Shown one piece after another: positions 44,782-53,082 of a stretch of 64,000 bases of DNA (position 1 is the stretch's first letter; each line of letters opens with the position of its first letter). The stretch is from Limnohabitans sp. Rim47 (GTDB lineage: Bacteria > Pseudomonadota > Gammaproteobacteria > Burkholderiales > Burkholderiaceae_C), in contig NZ_FBYA01000001.1 in NCBI RefSeq assembly GCF_001517545.1, positions 344,610-408,609 of the forward strand. Reading direction: 5' to 3'. The translations under genes and the position numbers were made by a program. The notes beneath the pieces were generated by a model. It searched no databases, was not told the DNA's origin, and saw only the letters and a list, made by a program, of their open reading frames with translations.

Positions 44782-45111
44782 ATGAATTTAACCATCAGCG
44801 GACACCATCTGGAAGTGACCCCGGCCTTGCGTCAGTACGTCACGGGGAAGCTCGATCGCATCACGCGACATTTTGATCAGGTGGTCGATGTCAAAGTGCT
44901 GCTGACTGTCGAAAAGCAGAAAGAGAAAGAAAAACGCCAGCGGGCAGAATGCAATATCCATGTCAAAGGCAATGACTTGTTTGCAGAAAGCGCGCACGAA
45001 GATTTGTATGCCGCCGTTGATGAACTGGTCGACAAATTGGACCGCCAAGTGGTCAAACACAAAGACCGCATCACCGACCACCACCACAGTGCGCCCAAGC
45101 GCATGATGTGA
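44782..45111 (+). CDS. hpf: Ribosome hibernation promoting factor
   Basis: Binds the 30S decoding region and helps form inactive 100S ribosomes in stationary phase. The 109-residue protein has the beta-alpha-beta-beta-beta-alpha fold readable as MNLTISGHHLEVTPALRQYV, then the basic helix and LYAAVDELVDKLDRQVVKHK. It is the short HPF type with no C-terminal dimerisation domain. GGAGG lies 8 nt before the ATG. In many proteobacteria it follows rpoN, which is absent from this stretch; ptsN and hprK come next. Confidence 0.94.
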   Translation: MNLTISGHHLEVTPALRQYVTGKLDRITRHFDQVVDVKVLLTVEKQKEKEKRQRAECNIHVKGNDLFAESAHEDLYAAVDELVDKLDRQVVKHKDRITDHHHSAPKRMM

Positions 45112-45136
45112 CCGGGTTAGTTTTTTGTACAAAGCG

Positions 45137-45160
45137 GGGCCACTTCAAGTGGCCCTTTTT
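45137..45160 (+). terminator. Rho-independent terminator of hpf
   Basis: GGGCCAC pairs with GTGGCCC around TTCAA, followed by five T residues, 25 bp after the hpf stop. Confidence 0.88.
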
Positions 45161-45267
45161 CATGGCCGTGCTGTGTCCGCCATTGCCAGGCCATAAGACC
45201 CTTGACAGTCCGCCGGACACGTTAAAGACGGGGGTGCTCGCGCAAGGTGCATAATCCGGCCTCGACC

Positions 45268-45735
45268 ATGAATCGCCTCTCCTCCATATTGCCTGTTGCC
45301 CAAGTTCTTGTCGGGGTGGAAGCCACCAGCAAGAAACGCGCATTCGAAGAAGCCGGACTTCTCTTTGAGAACCTGCATGGGCTTTCCCGCGCTTTGGTGA
45401 CCGACAGCTTGTTTGCCCGTGAGCGACTGGGCTCGACAGGCTTAGGGCACGGCGTGGCCATTCCGCATGGCCGTATCAAGGGCTTGAAAGCCCCCATGGC
45501 CGCCGTCTTCCAGTTGGCCCAGCCGATTGGTTTTGATGCACCCGATGAGCAAGCTGTCAGCTTGTTGATTTTCTTGCTGGTCCCTGAGGCGGCTACCCAA
45601 AAGCATTTGGAAATCCTGTCAGAGATCGCCGAGTTGCTGAGTGACACAGCCCTTAGAGAAAACATCAAGAACAGCACGGTCCAGGAAAACTTGCACCAAC
45701 TGATTGCCCAGTGGCAATCGGCCCAAACCGCCTGA
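45268..45735 (+). CDS. ptsN: Nitrogen-regulatory PTS protein IIA(Ntr)
   Basis: Phosphoryl-accepting regulator of the PTS-Ntr chain, affecting potassium transport and nitrogen or carbon control in other bacteria. The 155-residue protein contains GLGHGVAIPHGRI with the phosphorylated His67, and LLIFLLVPEAATQKHLEIL. The ATG is preferred over a GTG seven codons upstream; a CATAAT hexamer at 45250-45255 would start a transcript only a few bases before it. It follows the hpf terminator and precedes hprK by 25 bp. Confidence 0.93.
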   Translation: MNRLSSILPVAQVLVGVEATSKKRAFEEAGLLFENLHGLSRALVTDSLFARERLGSTGLGHGVAIPHGRIKGLKAPMAAVFQLAQPIGFDAPDEQAVSLLIFLLVPEAATQKHLEILSEIAELLSDTALRENIKNSTVQENLHQLIAQWQSAQTA

Positions 45736-45760
45736 GTGAGCGAAAGCCGGTGTTTTAGCG

Positions 45761-46702
45761 ATGAAACCTTCCGTTATCAGCGCCGATGTCTTGTTCGAGG
45801 ACCACCGCAGCAAGCTGAAGTGGCAGTGGGTTGCTGGCTTGGGGGCCTCAGAGCGCAGGTTTGACGAAGTCGCCGTGCGCGAAGCCCGATCCGGTGCAGA
45901 TCTGGTGGGTTACCTCAATTACATTCACCCTTACCGGGTTCAAATTCTGGGTCCGCGTGAGGTGACTTACCTCAGCAATGACACGCCCGAAGACTGCGCT
46001 CGCAGGATCGCACGCATCGTCACGCTGGAGCCGCCTGTCTTGGTGTTGGCCGATGGCCAGGTTGCACCTGACGCCTTGTTGTCAATGTGCGAACGTGCCC
46101 AGATTCCGATGTTCTCGACCGATCAGTCGTCGGCGTTTGTCATTGATGTGTTGCGTGCTTATTTGTCCAAGCACTTTGCCGATCGCATCACCATGCACGG
46201 CGTGTTCATGGACATTTTGGGCATGGGCGTGTTGATCACAGGCGAGTCTGGGCTGGGCAAGAGCGAATTGGGCTTGGAGCTGATTTCTCGTGGCAATGGC
46301 TTGGTTGCTGACGACGCCGTTGATTTGTACCGCATCAACCAGACCACCATTGAGGCGCGGTGCCCTGACTTGTTGCAAAACCTGCTGGAGGTGCGTGGCA
46401 TTGGCTTGCTCGATATTCGGGCCATTTTTGGTGAAACGGCGGTGCGCCGCAAGATGCGCCTGAAGCTCATTGTTCACTTGGTGCGCCGTGAAACGCTTGA
46501 GCGTGACTACGAACGCTTGCCTTCAGAACCCTTGGTGCAGGACGTGCTGGGCATTCCGGTGCGCAAAGTCGTGATTCAGGTGGTAGCGGGTCGCAACATC
46601 GCTGTGTTGGTGGAGGCGGCAGTGCGCAACACCATTTTGCACATGCGCGGTATTGACACCTACCAGGACTTTATCGATCGACAGCGGCGAGCCATGGAGT
46701 AA
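45761..46702 (+). CDS. hprK: HPr kinase/phosphorylase
   Basis: Phosphorylates and dephosphorylates HPr on a serine; in betaproteobacteria it controls the PTS-Ntr branch rather than sugar uptake. The 313-residue protein has the catalytic His146 in MHGVFMDILG, the P-loop GESGLGKS (161-168), DDAVDLYRI, and the HprK family signature LEVRGIGLLDIRAIFG. No sugar PTS gene is in the window. It converges with fur, with 15 bp between the stops. Confidence 0.95.
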   Translation: MKPSVISADVLFEDHRSKLKWQWVAGLGASERRFDEVAVREARSGADLVGYLNYIHPYRVQILGPREVTYLSNDTPEDCARRIARIVTLEPPVLVLADGQVAPDALLSMCERAQIPMFSTDQSSAFVIDVLRAYLSKHFADRITMHGVFMDILGMGVLITGESGLGKSELGLELISRGNGLVADDAVDLYRINQTTIEARCPDLLQNLLEVRGIGLLDIRAIFGETAVRRKMRLKLIVHLVRRETLERDYERLPSEPLVQDVLGIPVRKVVIQVVAGRNIAVLVEAAVRNTILHMRGIDTYQDFIDRQRRAME

Positions 46703-46717
46703 ATGCCTCGCTTCAGC

Positions 46718-47146
46718 TCAACGCTGACGGTGGGGACAAGGGGTTTGCGTGCAGTGCGCATACAGACTCAAAGCGTGGTCTGCGATCACAAAACCCTTGG
46801 CTTCGGCCACGGCTTGCTGTCGGGCCTCGATTTCCGGGTCATAAAACTCTTCAACCCGACCGCAGTCCAGACACACCACATGGTCATGGTGCTGGCCTTC
46901 GTTGAGTTCATAAACCGCTTTGCCGCTTTCGAAGTGGTTGCGGCTCAAAATGCCGGCTTGCTCAAATTGAGTCAAAACCCGATACACCGTGGCCAAGCCA
47001 ATGTCCGTATTTTCCAGCAGCAATTGGCGAAACACATCTTCAGCCGTCATGTGGCGCTGTGCGCCGCTTTGAAAAACTTCGAGAATTTTCAGGCGGGGCA
47101 GGGTGGCTTTTAGACCATTGTTTTTCAGTTCGTCGATTTGGGTCAT
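46718..47146 (-). CDS. fur: Ferric uptake regulator
   Basis: Iron-responsive repressor. The 142-residue protein has the winged-helix domain KNNGLKATLPRLKILEVFQ and DIGLATVYRVLTQFEQAG, then the metal-binding region HHDHVVCLDCGRVEEF and the C-terminal CTQTPCPH with further Cys/His. The second of two in-frame ATGs is chosen because homologues start MTxIDELKNxGLKAT. It diverges from bamE, the common betaproteobacterial order fur/bamE/dapB. Confidence 0.95.
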   Translation of the reverse strand: MTQIDELKNNGLKATLPRLKILEVFQSGAQRHMTAEDVFRQLLLENTDIGLATVYRVLTQFEQAGILSRNHFESGKAVYELNEGQHHDHVVCLDCGRVEEFYDPEIEARQQAVAEAKGFVIADHALSLYAHCTQTPCPHRQR

Positions 47147-47231
47147 GGTCAAGGGTATCTGGGTATGCAAAACCGGTACCGGCATGAAGCTGCCGCTACA
47201 ATGACTCGATCATATCGGCCTGCCTTCAACC

Positions 47232-47771
47232 ATGACAGCTTTCCTGACTTTTCCCTTGACAGGCAACCGCCTGGCCATGCTCTTTGTGTGCGCCAGTTTG
47301 GCGGGGTGCGCAAGCATGGCCAGCTTCACCGGCGACACGTTCAAGCCTTACGTGCCAGAGGTGGTGCAAGGCAATTTCGTTTCAAAAGAGCAGCGCCAGG
47401 CCCTGACCCCGGGCATGGCGCGGGCACAGGTTCGTGACATTTTGGGCACACCCTTGGTGACCAGTCTTTTTCACGCAGACCGCTGGGACTATGCTTTCAG
47501 CATTCGCCGTCAAGGTGTGCCTCCTCAGACTTTCCAGCTCACGGTGTTTTTCAAAGGCGATGTGCTGCAATCTATTGAAGGGGGCGACTTGCCCAGTGAG
47601 GCCGAGTTCGTGGAGCGCTTGGTCATTCAGCGCAAGGCCACCAGTGCGCCCAACTTGCAGGCCAGCGAAGAAGACCTGAAGAAGTTCCCTGTGCAAAAAG
47701 CACAAGGCGGTGCCGAGCGCGCAGCGCCGTTGCCCGCCAGTTACCCTCCCTTGGAGCCAACACCCCGCTAA
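47232..47771 (+). CDS. bamE: Outer-membrane assembly lipoprotein BamE
   Basis: Lipoprotein of the BAM complex that inserts beta-barrel proteins. The signal peptide ends in the lipobox LAGC (Cys26), and the SmpA/OmlA domain shows LTPGMARAQVRDILGTPLV, DRWDYAFSI and LTVFFKGDVL. The 179-residue length includes a proline/alanine-rich tail of about 40 residues. A TACAAT hexamer (47197-47202) lies 29 nt upstream and may be the promoter. Confidence 0.93.
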   Translation: MTAFLTFPLTGNRLAMLFVCASLAGCASMASFTGDTFKPYVPEVVQGNFVSKEQRQALTPGMARAQVRDILGTPLVTSLFHADRWDYAFSIRRQGVPPQTFQLTVFFKGDVLQSIEGGDLPSEAEFVERLVIQRKATSAPNLQASEEDLKKFPVQKAQGGAERAAPLPASYPPLEPTPR

Positions 47772-47830
47772 CGGGTGTCTGTTCGGGTCTTGTGCCCGAT
47801 GGCGTGCGACCCTTTCATTTTGAACATGAT

Positions 47831-48646
47831 ATGACTCAATTGACCGATTTGCCCATCACCGTTGCCGGGGCTTCTGGCCGCATGGGGCATATGCTGATCG
47901 AAGCCATCATGGCCTCGGCCGACTGCCACTTGGCGGGTGCGCTCGACATCGCAGCCAGCCCTGCACTGGGCCTGGATGCCGCAGCCCCTTTGGGCAAATC
48001 CAGTGGCGTTCTGGTCACGTCGGACTTGCATGCTGGCTTGAAGAATGCGGCTTGTCTGATCGATTTCACACGCCCTGAAGGTACCTTGGCGCACCTGAAG
48101 GTTTGCCGAGAACTGGGTGTCAAAGCCGTGATCGGCACCACCGGTTTCACGGACGAGCAAAAAGCCGAAATCGCTGAAATTGCCAAAGACATTGCCATCG
48201 TGATGGCCCCTAATATGAGTGTGGGTGTCAACGTCACGCTCAAGCTGCTGCAAATGGCGGCGCAGGCCATGTCGACCGGCTACGACATCGAAATCATCGA
48301 AGCCCATCACCGCCACAAAGTGGACGCGCCATCGGGTACCGCCCTCAAAATGGGCGAAGTTATCGCCGAAGCCATGGGGCGCGACTTGAAAGACTGCGCG
48401 GTTTATGAGCGCTACGGCCACACGGGTGAGCGCGATCCGTCGAGTATCGGTTTTGCCACCATTCGGGGCGGCGACATCGTGGGCGATCACACGGTGTTGT
48501 TCGCGGGCATTGGCGAACGCATCGAAGTGACCCACAAATCCTCCAGTCGGTCCACCTACGCTCAGGGCAGCCTGCGCGCCGTGCGCTATTTGGCCACTCA
48601 ACAGCGCGGCCTGTTCGACATGTTTGACGTGTTGAACCTGCGCTGA
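47831..48646 (+). CDS. dapB: 4-hydroxy-tetrahydrodipicolinate reductase
   Basis: NAD(P)H-dependent step of lysine and diaminopimelate synthesis. The 271-residue protein shows the dinucleotide fold ITVAGASGRMGHMLIEA, VIGTTGFTDEQK, the catalytic EAHHRHKVDAPSGTA signature and IRGGDIVGDHTV. The ATG is set where homologues start. It follows bamE by 59 bp and precedes exbB by 19 bp. Confidence 0.96.
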   Translation: MTQLTDLPITVAGASGRMGHMLIEAIMASADCHLAGALDIAASPALGLDAAAPLGKSSGVLVTSDLHAGLKNAACLIDFTRPEGTLAHLKVCRELGVKAVIGTTGFTDEQKAEIAEIAKDIAIVMAPNMSVGVNVTLKLLQMAAQAMSTGYDIEIIEAHHRHKVDAPSGTALKMGEVIAEAMGRDLKDCAVYERYGHTGERDPSSIGFATIRGGDIVGDHTVLFAGIGERIEVTHKSSSRSTYAQGSLRAVRYLATQQRGLFDMFDVLNLR

Positions 48647-48665
48647 CGTCCCCAAGCCCATTGCC

Positions 48666-49310
48666 ATGAGCCTCAACGATTTTTTGCTGCACAGCGACCT
48701 CGTCAGCCGCGTGCTGGCCTTGGCCTTGTTGGTCTTGTCGGTGGGCAGCTGGGTGGTGATGGTTTGGAAATGGCGCTTGCTGTCGCGTGTTGGCCTGGAC
48801 ATGCGCCGCAGCATCGCGGCGTTTTGGCAAGCCACCGCCTTTGACGATGCCCGCCAGCGCGTGGTCCAGTTTGACCGCGATGCCTGCATCACCCCCTTGC
48901 TCGAAGCGACCTTGCTGCCCGTGGGCGGCACCCTGGCCACGGCCGGAGACCGCAGCCCCCAGCTGACGCGGGTGTTGCGCGATGCCCTTCATGGCGTGCT
49001 GCGGCGCTTGCAGTGGGGCCAGGTGTGGTTGGCCACGGCAGGGTCGATCTCGCCTTTTGTCGGACTTTTGGGCACGGTTTGGGGCATCTTCAATGCCTTG
49101 ACGGGCATGGCCGAAGCCGGGCAGCTGACCATCGATAAAGTCGCTGGCCCGGTGGGCGAGGCCTTGATCATGACCGCCGCAGGCTTGGCGGTGGCCATCC
49201 CGGCGGTGCTGGGCTACAACGTGTTGGGCCGAAAAGTGAACCAGATTGAGGCCGACCTGGAAGGCTTTGCGCATGATCTGCTTGGCTTGCTGGCCGATCC
49301 ACAGGACTGA
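48666..49310 (+). CDS. exbB: MotA/TolQ/ExbB proton channel protein
   Basis: Inner-membrane proton channel subunit powering TonB- or Tol-type energy transfer. The 214-residue protein has an N-terminal membrane helix (about 15-37), a cytoplasmic loop, and two C-terminal helices with GSISPFVGLLGTVWGIFNAL and GPVGEALIMTAAGLAVAIPAVLGYN, the family signatures. It overlaps no gene but lies 3 bp before exbD. No tonB, tolA or tolB gene is next to it, so ExbB versus TolQ rests on the context alone. Confidence 0.9.
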   Translation: MSLNDFLLHSDLVSRVLALALLVLSVGSWVVMVWKWRLLSRVGLDMRRSIAAFWQATAFDDARQRVVQFDRDACITPLLEATLLPVGGTLATAGDRSPQLTRVLRDALHGVLRRLQWGQVWLATAGSISPFVGLLGTVWGIFNALTGMAEAGQLTIDKVAGPVGEALIMTAAGLAVAIPAVLGYNVLGRKVNQIEADLEGFAHDLLGLLADPQD

Positions 49311-49313
49311 GCC

Positions 49314-49742
49314 ATGGCCTTCGGTCGCCTGGAATCGCGCCAACCGGCCGCCCCCATGAGCGAGATCAATGTCACCCCCATGGTCGACGTGATGCTGGTT
49401 TTGCTGGTCATTTTCATCCTCACCGCCCCCTTGATGACCAGCGCCATTCGACTGGACCTGCCCCAAAGCGAGGGCACTCAGGCCGGGGCTGCCCCGCTGG
49501 CCGTGATTTTGGTGGTCGATGCCCAAGGCACCTTGTTTTTGAACGACAAACCCATCACGCCAGAAGCCCTGCGTCAGCGCCTGTCAGAGGTGGCCAAGCA
49601 CAACCCCCAAACCGAGCTGGAACTTCGCGCCGACCAATCGGTGCCTTATGGCCGGGTGGTCGAGGCCATGGGCTTGGCCCAAAAAGCCGGTCTGTCGCGC
49701 ATCGGTTTTGTGGCGCAAACAGCCCCAGCGCTCGCCCGCTGA
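49314..49742 (+). CDS. exbD: Biopolymer transport protein ExbD/TolR
   Basis: Partner of the preceding ExbB/TolQ protein. The 142-residue protein has a short cytoplasmic N-terminus, one membrane helix with the conserved proton-carrying Asp in VTPMVDVMLVLLVIFILTAP, and a periplasmic domain ending around LAQKAGLSRIGFV. It follows exbB by 3 bp and precedes leuS. Confidence 0.92.
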   Translation: MAFGRLESRQPAAPMSEINVTPMVDVMLVLLVIFILTAPLMTSAIRLDLPQSEGTQAGAAPLAVILVVDAQGTLFLNDKPITPEALRQRLSEVAKHNPQTELELRADQSVPYGRVVEAMGLAQKAGLSRIGFVAQTAPALAR

Positions 49743-49767
49743 CATTCTCCGGGGGAGACCGCCCCTC

Positions 49768-49773
49768 TACAAT
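49768..49773 (+). promoter_or_regulatory. Candidate -10 element of leuS
   Basis: TACAAT ends 8 nt before the leuS ATG; a weak TTCTCC lies 17 bp upstream. Transcription would begin at or next to the start codon. Confidence 0.45.
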
Positions 49774-49781
49774 CGCAGGCT

Positions 49782-52529
49782 ATGCAAGACAAGTACAACC
49801 ACCTCGAAGTCGAACCCGCAGCACAGTCCCGCTGGACGGCCCGCGATGCCTACCGCGTCACCGAAGACGCAAGCAAAAAGAAGTTCTACGCCTGCTCCAT
49901 GCTGCCCTACCCCAGCGGCAAGCTGCACATGGGCCATGTGCGCAACTACACCATCAACGACATGCTCACGCGCAGCCTGCGCATGAAGGGCTACAACGTC
50001 TTGATGCCCATGGGCTGGGACGCTTTTGGCCTGCCTGCCGAAAACGCGGCCTTGAAAAACGGCGTGCCGCCGGCCAAGTGGACGCACGAAAACATCGCTT
50101 ACATGAAAAAGCAGATGCAGGCGATGGGTTTGGCGGTGGACTGGTCGCGCGAAGTGGCCACCTGCGACCCTACCTACTACAAATGGAACCAGTGGTTGTT
50201 CCTCAAGATGCTCGAAAAAGGCATCGCTTACCGCAAGACCCAAGTCGTCAACTGGGACCCGGTGGACCAGACCGTGCTGGCCAACGAACAGGTCATCGAC
50301 GGCAAAGGCTGGCGCACCGGTGCCCCGGTTGAAAAGCGTGAGATTCCGGGCTATTACCTGAACATCACGTCTTACGCTCAAGAGTTGCTGGACCATGTGC
50401 AGATCGGCAACGACAAGGCCACGCTGAACGGCTGGCCTGACAAAGTGCGCTTGATGCAGGAAAACTGGATCGGCAAGAGCGAAGGCGTGCGCTTTGCGTT
50501 CCCCCACGACATCCGCGATGCCTCTGGCGAGTTGATTGGCGACGGCAAGATGTACGTCTTCACCACCCGCGCTGACACCATCATGGGCGTGACCTTTTGC
50601 GCGGTGGCGGCCGAGCACCCGCTGGCGCTGCATGCGGCCGCAAGCAACCCTGCGTTGGCGGCGTTTTTGGAAGAGTGCAAGAGCGGTGGCACCACCGAAG
50701 CCGAGCTGGCCACGCAAGAGAAAAAGGGCATGGCCACTGGCCTGTTTGTCACGCACCCATTGACCGGTGCGCAGGTTGAGGTGTGGGTGGGCAACTACGT
50801 GCTGATCAGCTACGGCGACGGTGCGGTGATGGGCGTGCCTGCGCATGACGAGCGTGATTTTGCGTTTGCCTTGAAATACGCCTTGCCGATTCGACAGGTC
50901 GTGGGCTTGGTGCCGGCTGCCTCAGCCGACGCGCGTGTGTTTGATGCGACCGCATGGTCCGAGTGGTATGCCACCAAAGACGGTGTGTGTGTCAACTCCG
51001 GTGAACTCGACGGCCTGGCCCAAAAAGCCGCTGTCAACAAAGTGGCCGAGCTGCTGGCTGCCAAAACCCACAACGGGGTGAGCCTGGGCGAGAAAAAAAT
51101 CACCTGGCGTTTGCGTGACTGGGGCGTGAGCCGCCAGCGCTATTGGGGCACGCCGATCCCGATCATCCATTGCGACGAGCACGGTGCCGTGCCCGTGCCC
51201 GAAAAAGACCTGCCCGTGGTCTTGCCGCAAGACTGCATCCCTGATGGCTCAGGCAACCCCTTGCACAAGCATGAAGGTTTTCACGCGGGCGTGACCTGCC
51301 CGGTGTGCGGCAAACCCGCCCGCCGCGAGACCGACACCATGGACACCTTTGTGGACTCGTCTTGGTACTTCATGCGCTATTGCGACCCGAAGAACACCGA
51401 AAAAATGGTGGCTGGCGGCACCGACTACTGGATGCGGGACCAGCACAAGGCCACTGGCGGCAGCGGCATGGACCAGTACATTGGCGGCATCGAGCACGCG
51501 ATCTTGCACCTGCTTTATGCCCGCTTTTGGACCAAGGTCATGCGTGATCTGGGGTTGGTCAAGGTCGATGAGCCCTTCACCAAACTGCTGACGCAGGGCA
51601 TGGTGCTCAACCACATCTATTCGCGCCGCACCGCCAAAGGGGGCAAAGATTATTTCTGGCCGCACGACGTGGAGCATGTGCTCGACGACACCGGCAAAGT
51701 CGTCGGTGCCAAGCTCAAGAATGAAGCCGACAGCGGCGATGGCAAGTTGCCCGTGGGCACCGCCATCGACTACGAGGGCGTGGGCACCATGTCCAAGTCC
51801 AAAAACAACGGCGTGGACCCGCAAGACCTGATCGAAAAATACGGCGCTGATACGGCGCGTCTGTACACCATGTTCACTGCGCCGCCCGAGGTCACTTTGG
51901 AGTGGAATGACTCGGCCGTGGAGGGCAGCTACCGCTTTTTGCGCCGGGTCTGGAACTTCGCGTTCAAGCACCACGAGCTGCTGCGCACCGCTTCGGGCCA
52001 GGACCTGAGCCAAGCGGCTTTGGGCGATTCGGCGAAGACCTTGCGCCGCGAAATGCACCTGGTGCTCAAGCAAGTGGGCTACGACTACGAGCGCATGCAA
52101 TACAACACCGTGGTGTCCGGTTGCATGAAGCTGTTGAACGCGTTGGAAGACTTCAAGCCCGATGGCAGCGCGGGTGACACTGCCGCCCTGTGTGAAGGCG
52201 TGTCGCTTTTGACGCGCATGCTCTACCCTGCCTGCCCGCACATCACGGACGAGGTCTGGCAGCAGCTGGGTTATGCCAAGGCCGTGGGCGAGTTGCTGGA
52301 TGCTCCGTGGCCCATCGTGGACGAGTCGGCACTTGAGCGCGATCAGATCGAGCTGATGCTGCAAATTAACGGCAAGTTGCGTGGGGCCATCTTGGTGCCT
52401 GCTGCGGCAGACAAGGCGCAGATCGAAGCTGCCGCACTGGCCAGTGAGGCGTTTGTCAAGCAAGCCGAAGGTGCTGCACCCAAAAAGGTCATCGTGGTGC
52501 CTGGCCGCTTGGTCAACGTGGTGATCTGA
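49782..52529 (+). CDS. leuS: Leucyl-tRNA synthetase
   Basis: Charges tRNA-Leu. The 915-residue class I synthetase has the HIGH motif as LHMGH (49-52 region) in LPYPSGKLHMGHVRNY, the CP1 editing domain with TTRADTIMGVTFC and YGDGAVMGVPAHDERD, the Zn-like CPVCGKPARRETDTMDTFVDSSWYF region, and KMSKS read as TMSKSKNNGVDPQ. It is longer than the E. coli enzyme, mainly through an insertion of roughly 45 residues ahead of that motif (around DVEHVLDDTGKVVG). It has no Shine-Dalgarno sequence. lptE and holA follow closely. Confidence 0.96.
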   Translation: MQDKYNHLEVEPAAQSRWTARDAYRVTEDASKKKFYACSMLPYPSGKLHMGHVRNYTINDMLTRSLRMKGYNVLMPMGWDAFGLPAENAALKNGVPPAKWTHENIAYMKKQMQAMGLAVDWSREVATCDPTYYKWNQWLFLKMLEKGIAYRKTQVVNWDPVDQTVLANEQVIDGKGWRTGAPVEKREIPGYYLNITSYAQELLDHVQIGNDKATLNGWPDKVRLMQENWIGKSEGVRFAFPHDIRDASGELIGDGKMYVFTTRADTIMGVTFCAVAAEHPLALHAAASNPALAAFLEECKSGGTTEAELATQEKKGMATGLFVTHPLTGAQVEVWVGNYVLISYGDGAVMGVPAHDERDFAFALKYALPIRQVVGLVPAASADARVFDATAWSEWYATKDGVCVNSGELDGLAQKAAVNKVAELLAAKTHNGVSLGEKKITWRLRDWGVSRQRYWGTPIPIIHCDEHGAVPVPEKDLPVVLPQDCIPDGSGNPLHKHEGFHAGVTCPVCGKPARRETDTMDTFVDSSWYFMRYCDPKNTEKMVAGGTDYWMRDQHKATGGSGMDQYIGGIEHAILHLLYARFWTKVMRDLGLVKVDEPFTKLLTQGMVLNHIYSRRTAKGGKDYFWPHDVEHVLDDTGKVVGAKLKNEADSGDGKLPVGTAIDYEGVGTMSKSKNNGVDPQDLIEKYGADTARLYTMFTAPPEVTLEWNDSAVEGSYRFLRRVWNFAFKHHELLRTASGQDLSQAALGDSAKTLRREMHLVLKQVGYDYERMQYNTVVSGCMKLLNALEDFKPDGSAGDTAALCEGVSLLTRMLYPACPHITDEVWQQLGYAKAVGELLDAPWPIVDESALERDQIELMLQINGKLRGAILVPAAADKAQIEAAALASEAFVKQAEGAAPKKVIVVPGRLVNVVI

Positions 52530-52540
52530 GAACGCGCCCG

Positions 52541-53074
52541 ATGACACCCTCACGCCGACTCTTTTTGACCGCTTTGGGCTTGGGCACCGTGCCTGTGTGG
52601 CTCGCCGGCTGTGGGTTTCAGCTGCGGCAAGCCCAGGACTTTGCGTTCAAAACCCTGTATGCCAATTTCTCGACCACATCGCCTTTGGGTGTGGAACTGC
52701 GCCGCAATTTACTGGGCTCAGGCCGTATTCAGTTAGGGACCGATCCCAAGCAGATGCTCAAGGCCGATGCGATTCTTGACATTCTGAGCGAAGAGCGCCA
52801 GCAGGTGGCCGTGGGCGTGAGCGCGACAGGCCAAGTGCGCGAGCTGCAATTGCGGCTGCGAGTGCGCTTTCGCCTGCGCACGCCACAGGGTGTGGAGTTG
52901 ATCGAGTCGGTGGAGTTGTTTCAGCAACGTGACTTGAGCTTTAACGAAACTGCGGCGCTGTCCAAAGAAATCGAGATCGGCATTTTGTACCGTGACATGC
53001 AGACCGACATCGTGCAGCAGATCATGCGCCGCTTGTCGGCCGTCAAGCCGCGCAATACACCGCAACCTGCCTGA
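52541..53074 (+). CDS. lptE: LPS-assembly lipoprotein LptE
   Basis: Outer-membrane lipoprotein that plugs LptD for lipopolysaccharide export. The 177-residue protein has a signal peptide with an RR pair and lipobox LAGC (Cys24), directly followed by GFQLR, the typical LptE start. It lies 11 bp after leuS and 8 bp before holA, the conserved leuS-lptE-holA order. Confidence 0.93.
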   Translation: MTPSRRLFLTALGLGTVPVWLAGCGFQLRQAQDFAFKTLYANFSTTSPLGVELRRNLLGSGRIQLGTDPKQMLKADAILDILSEERQQVAVGVSATGQVRELQLRLRVRFRLRTPQGVELIESVELFQQRDLSFNETAALSKEIEIGILYRDMQTDIVQQIMRRLSAVKPRNTPQPA

Positions 53075-53082
53075 ACGCGCCC

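Noticed and set aside
45202..45227. TTGACA with a TTAAAG downstream as a promoter of ptsN.
   Set aside because: The spacing is only 14 bp and no TATAAT-like hexamer lies at 16-18 bp. The CATAAT closer to the gene is more plausible.
47147..47231. Fur autoregulation site between fur and bamE.
   Set aside because: No recognisable 19-bp Fur box (GATAATGATAATCATTATC-like) is present in the gap.
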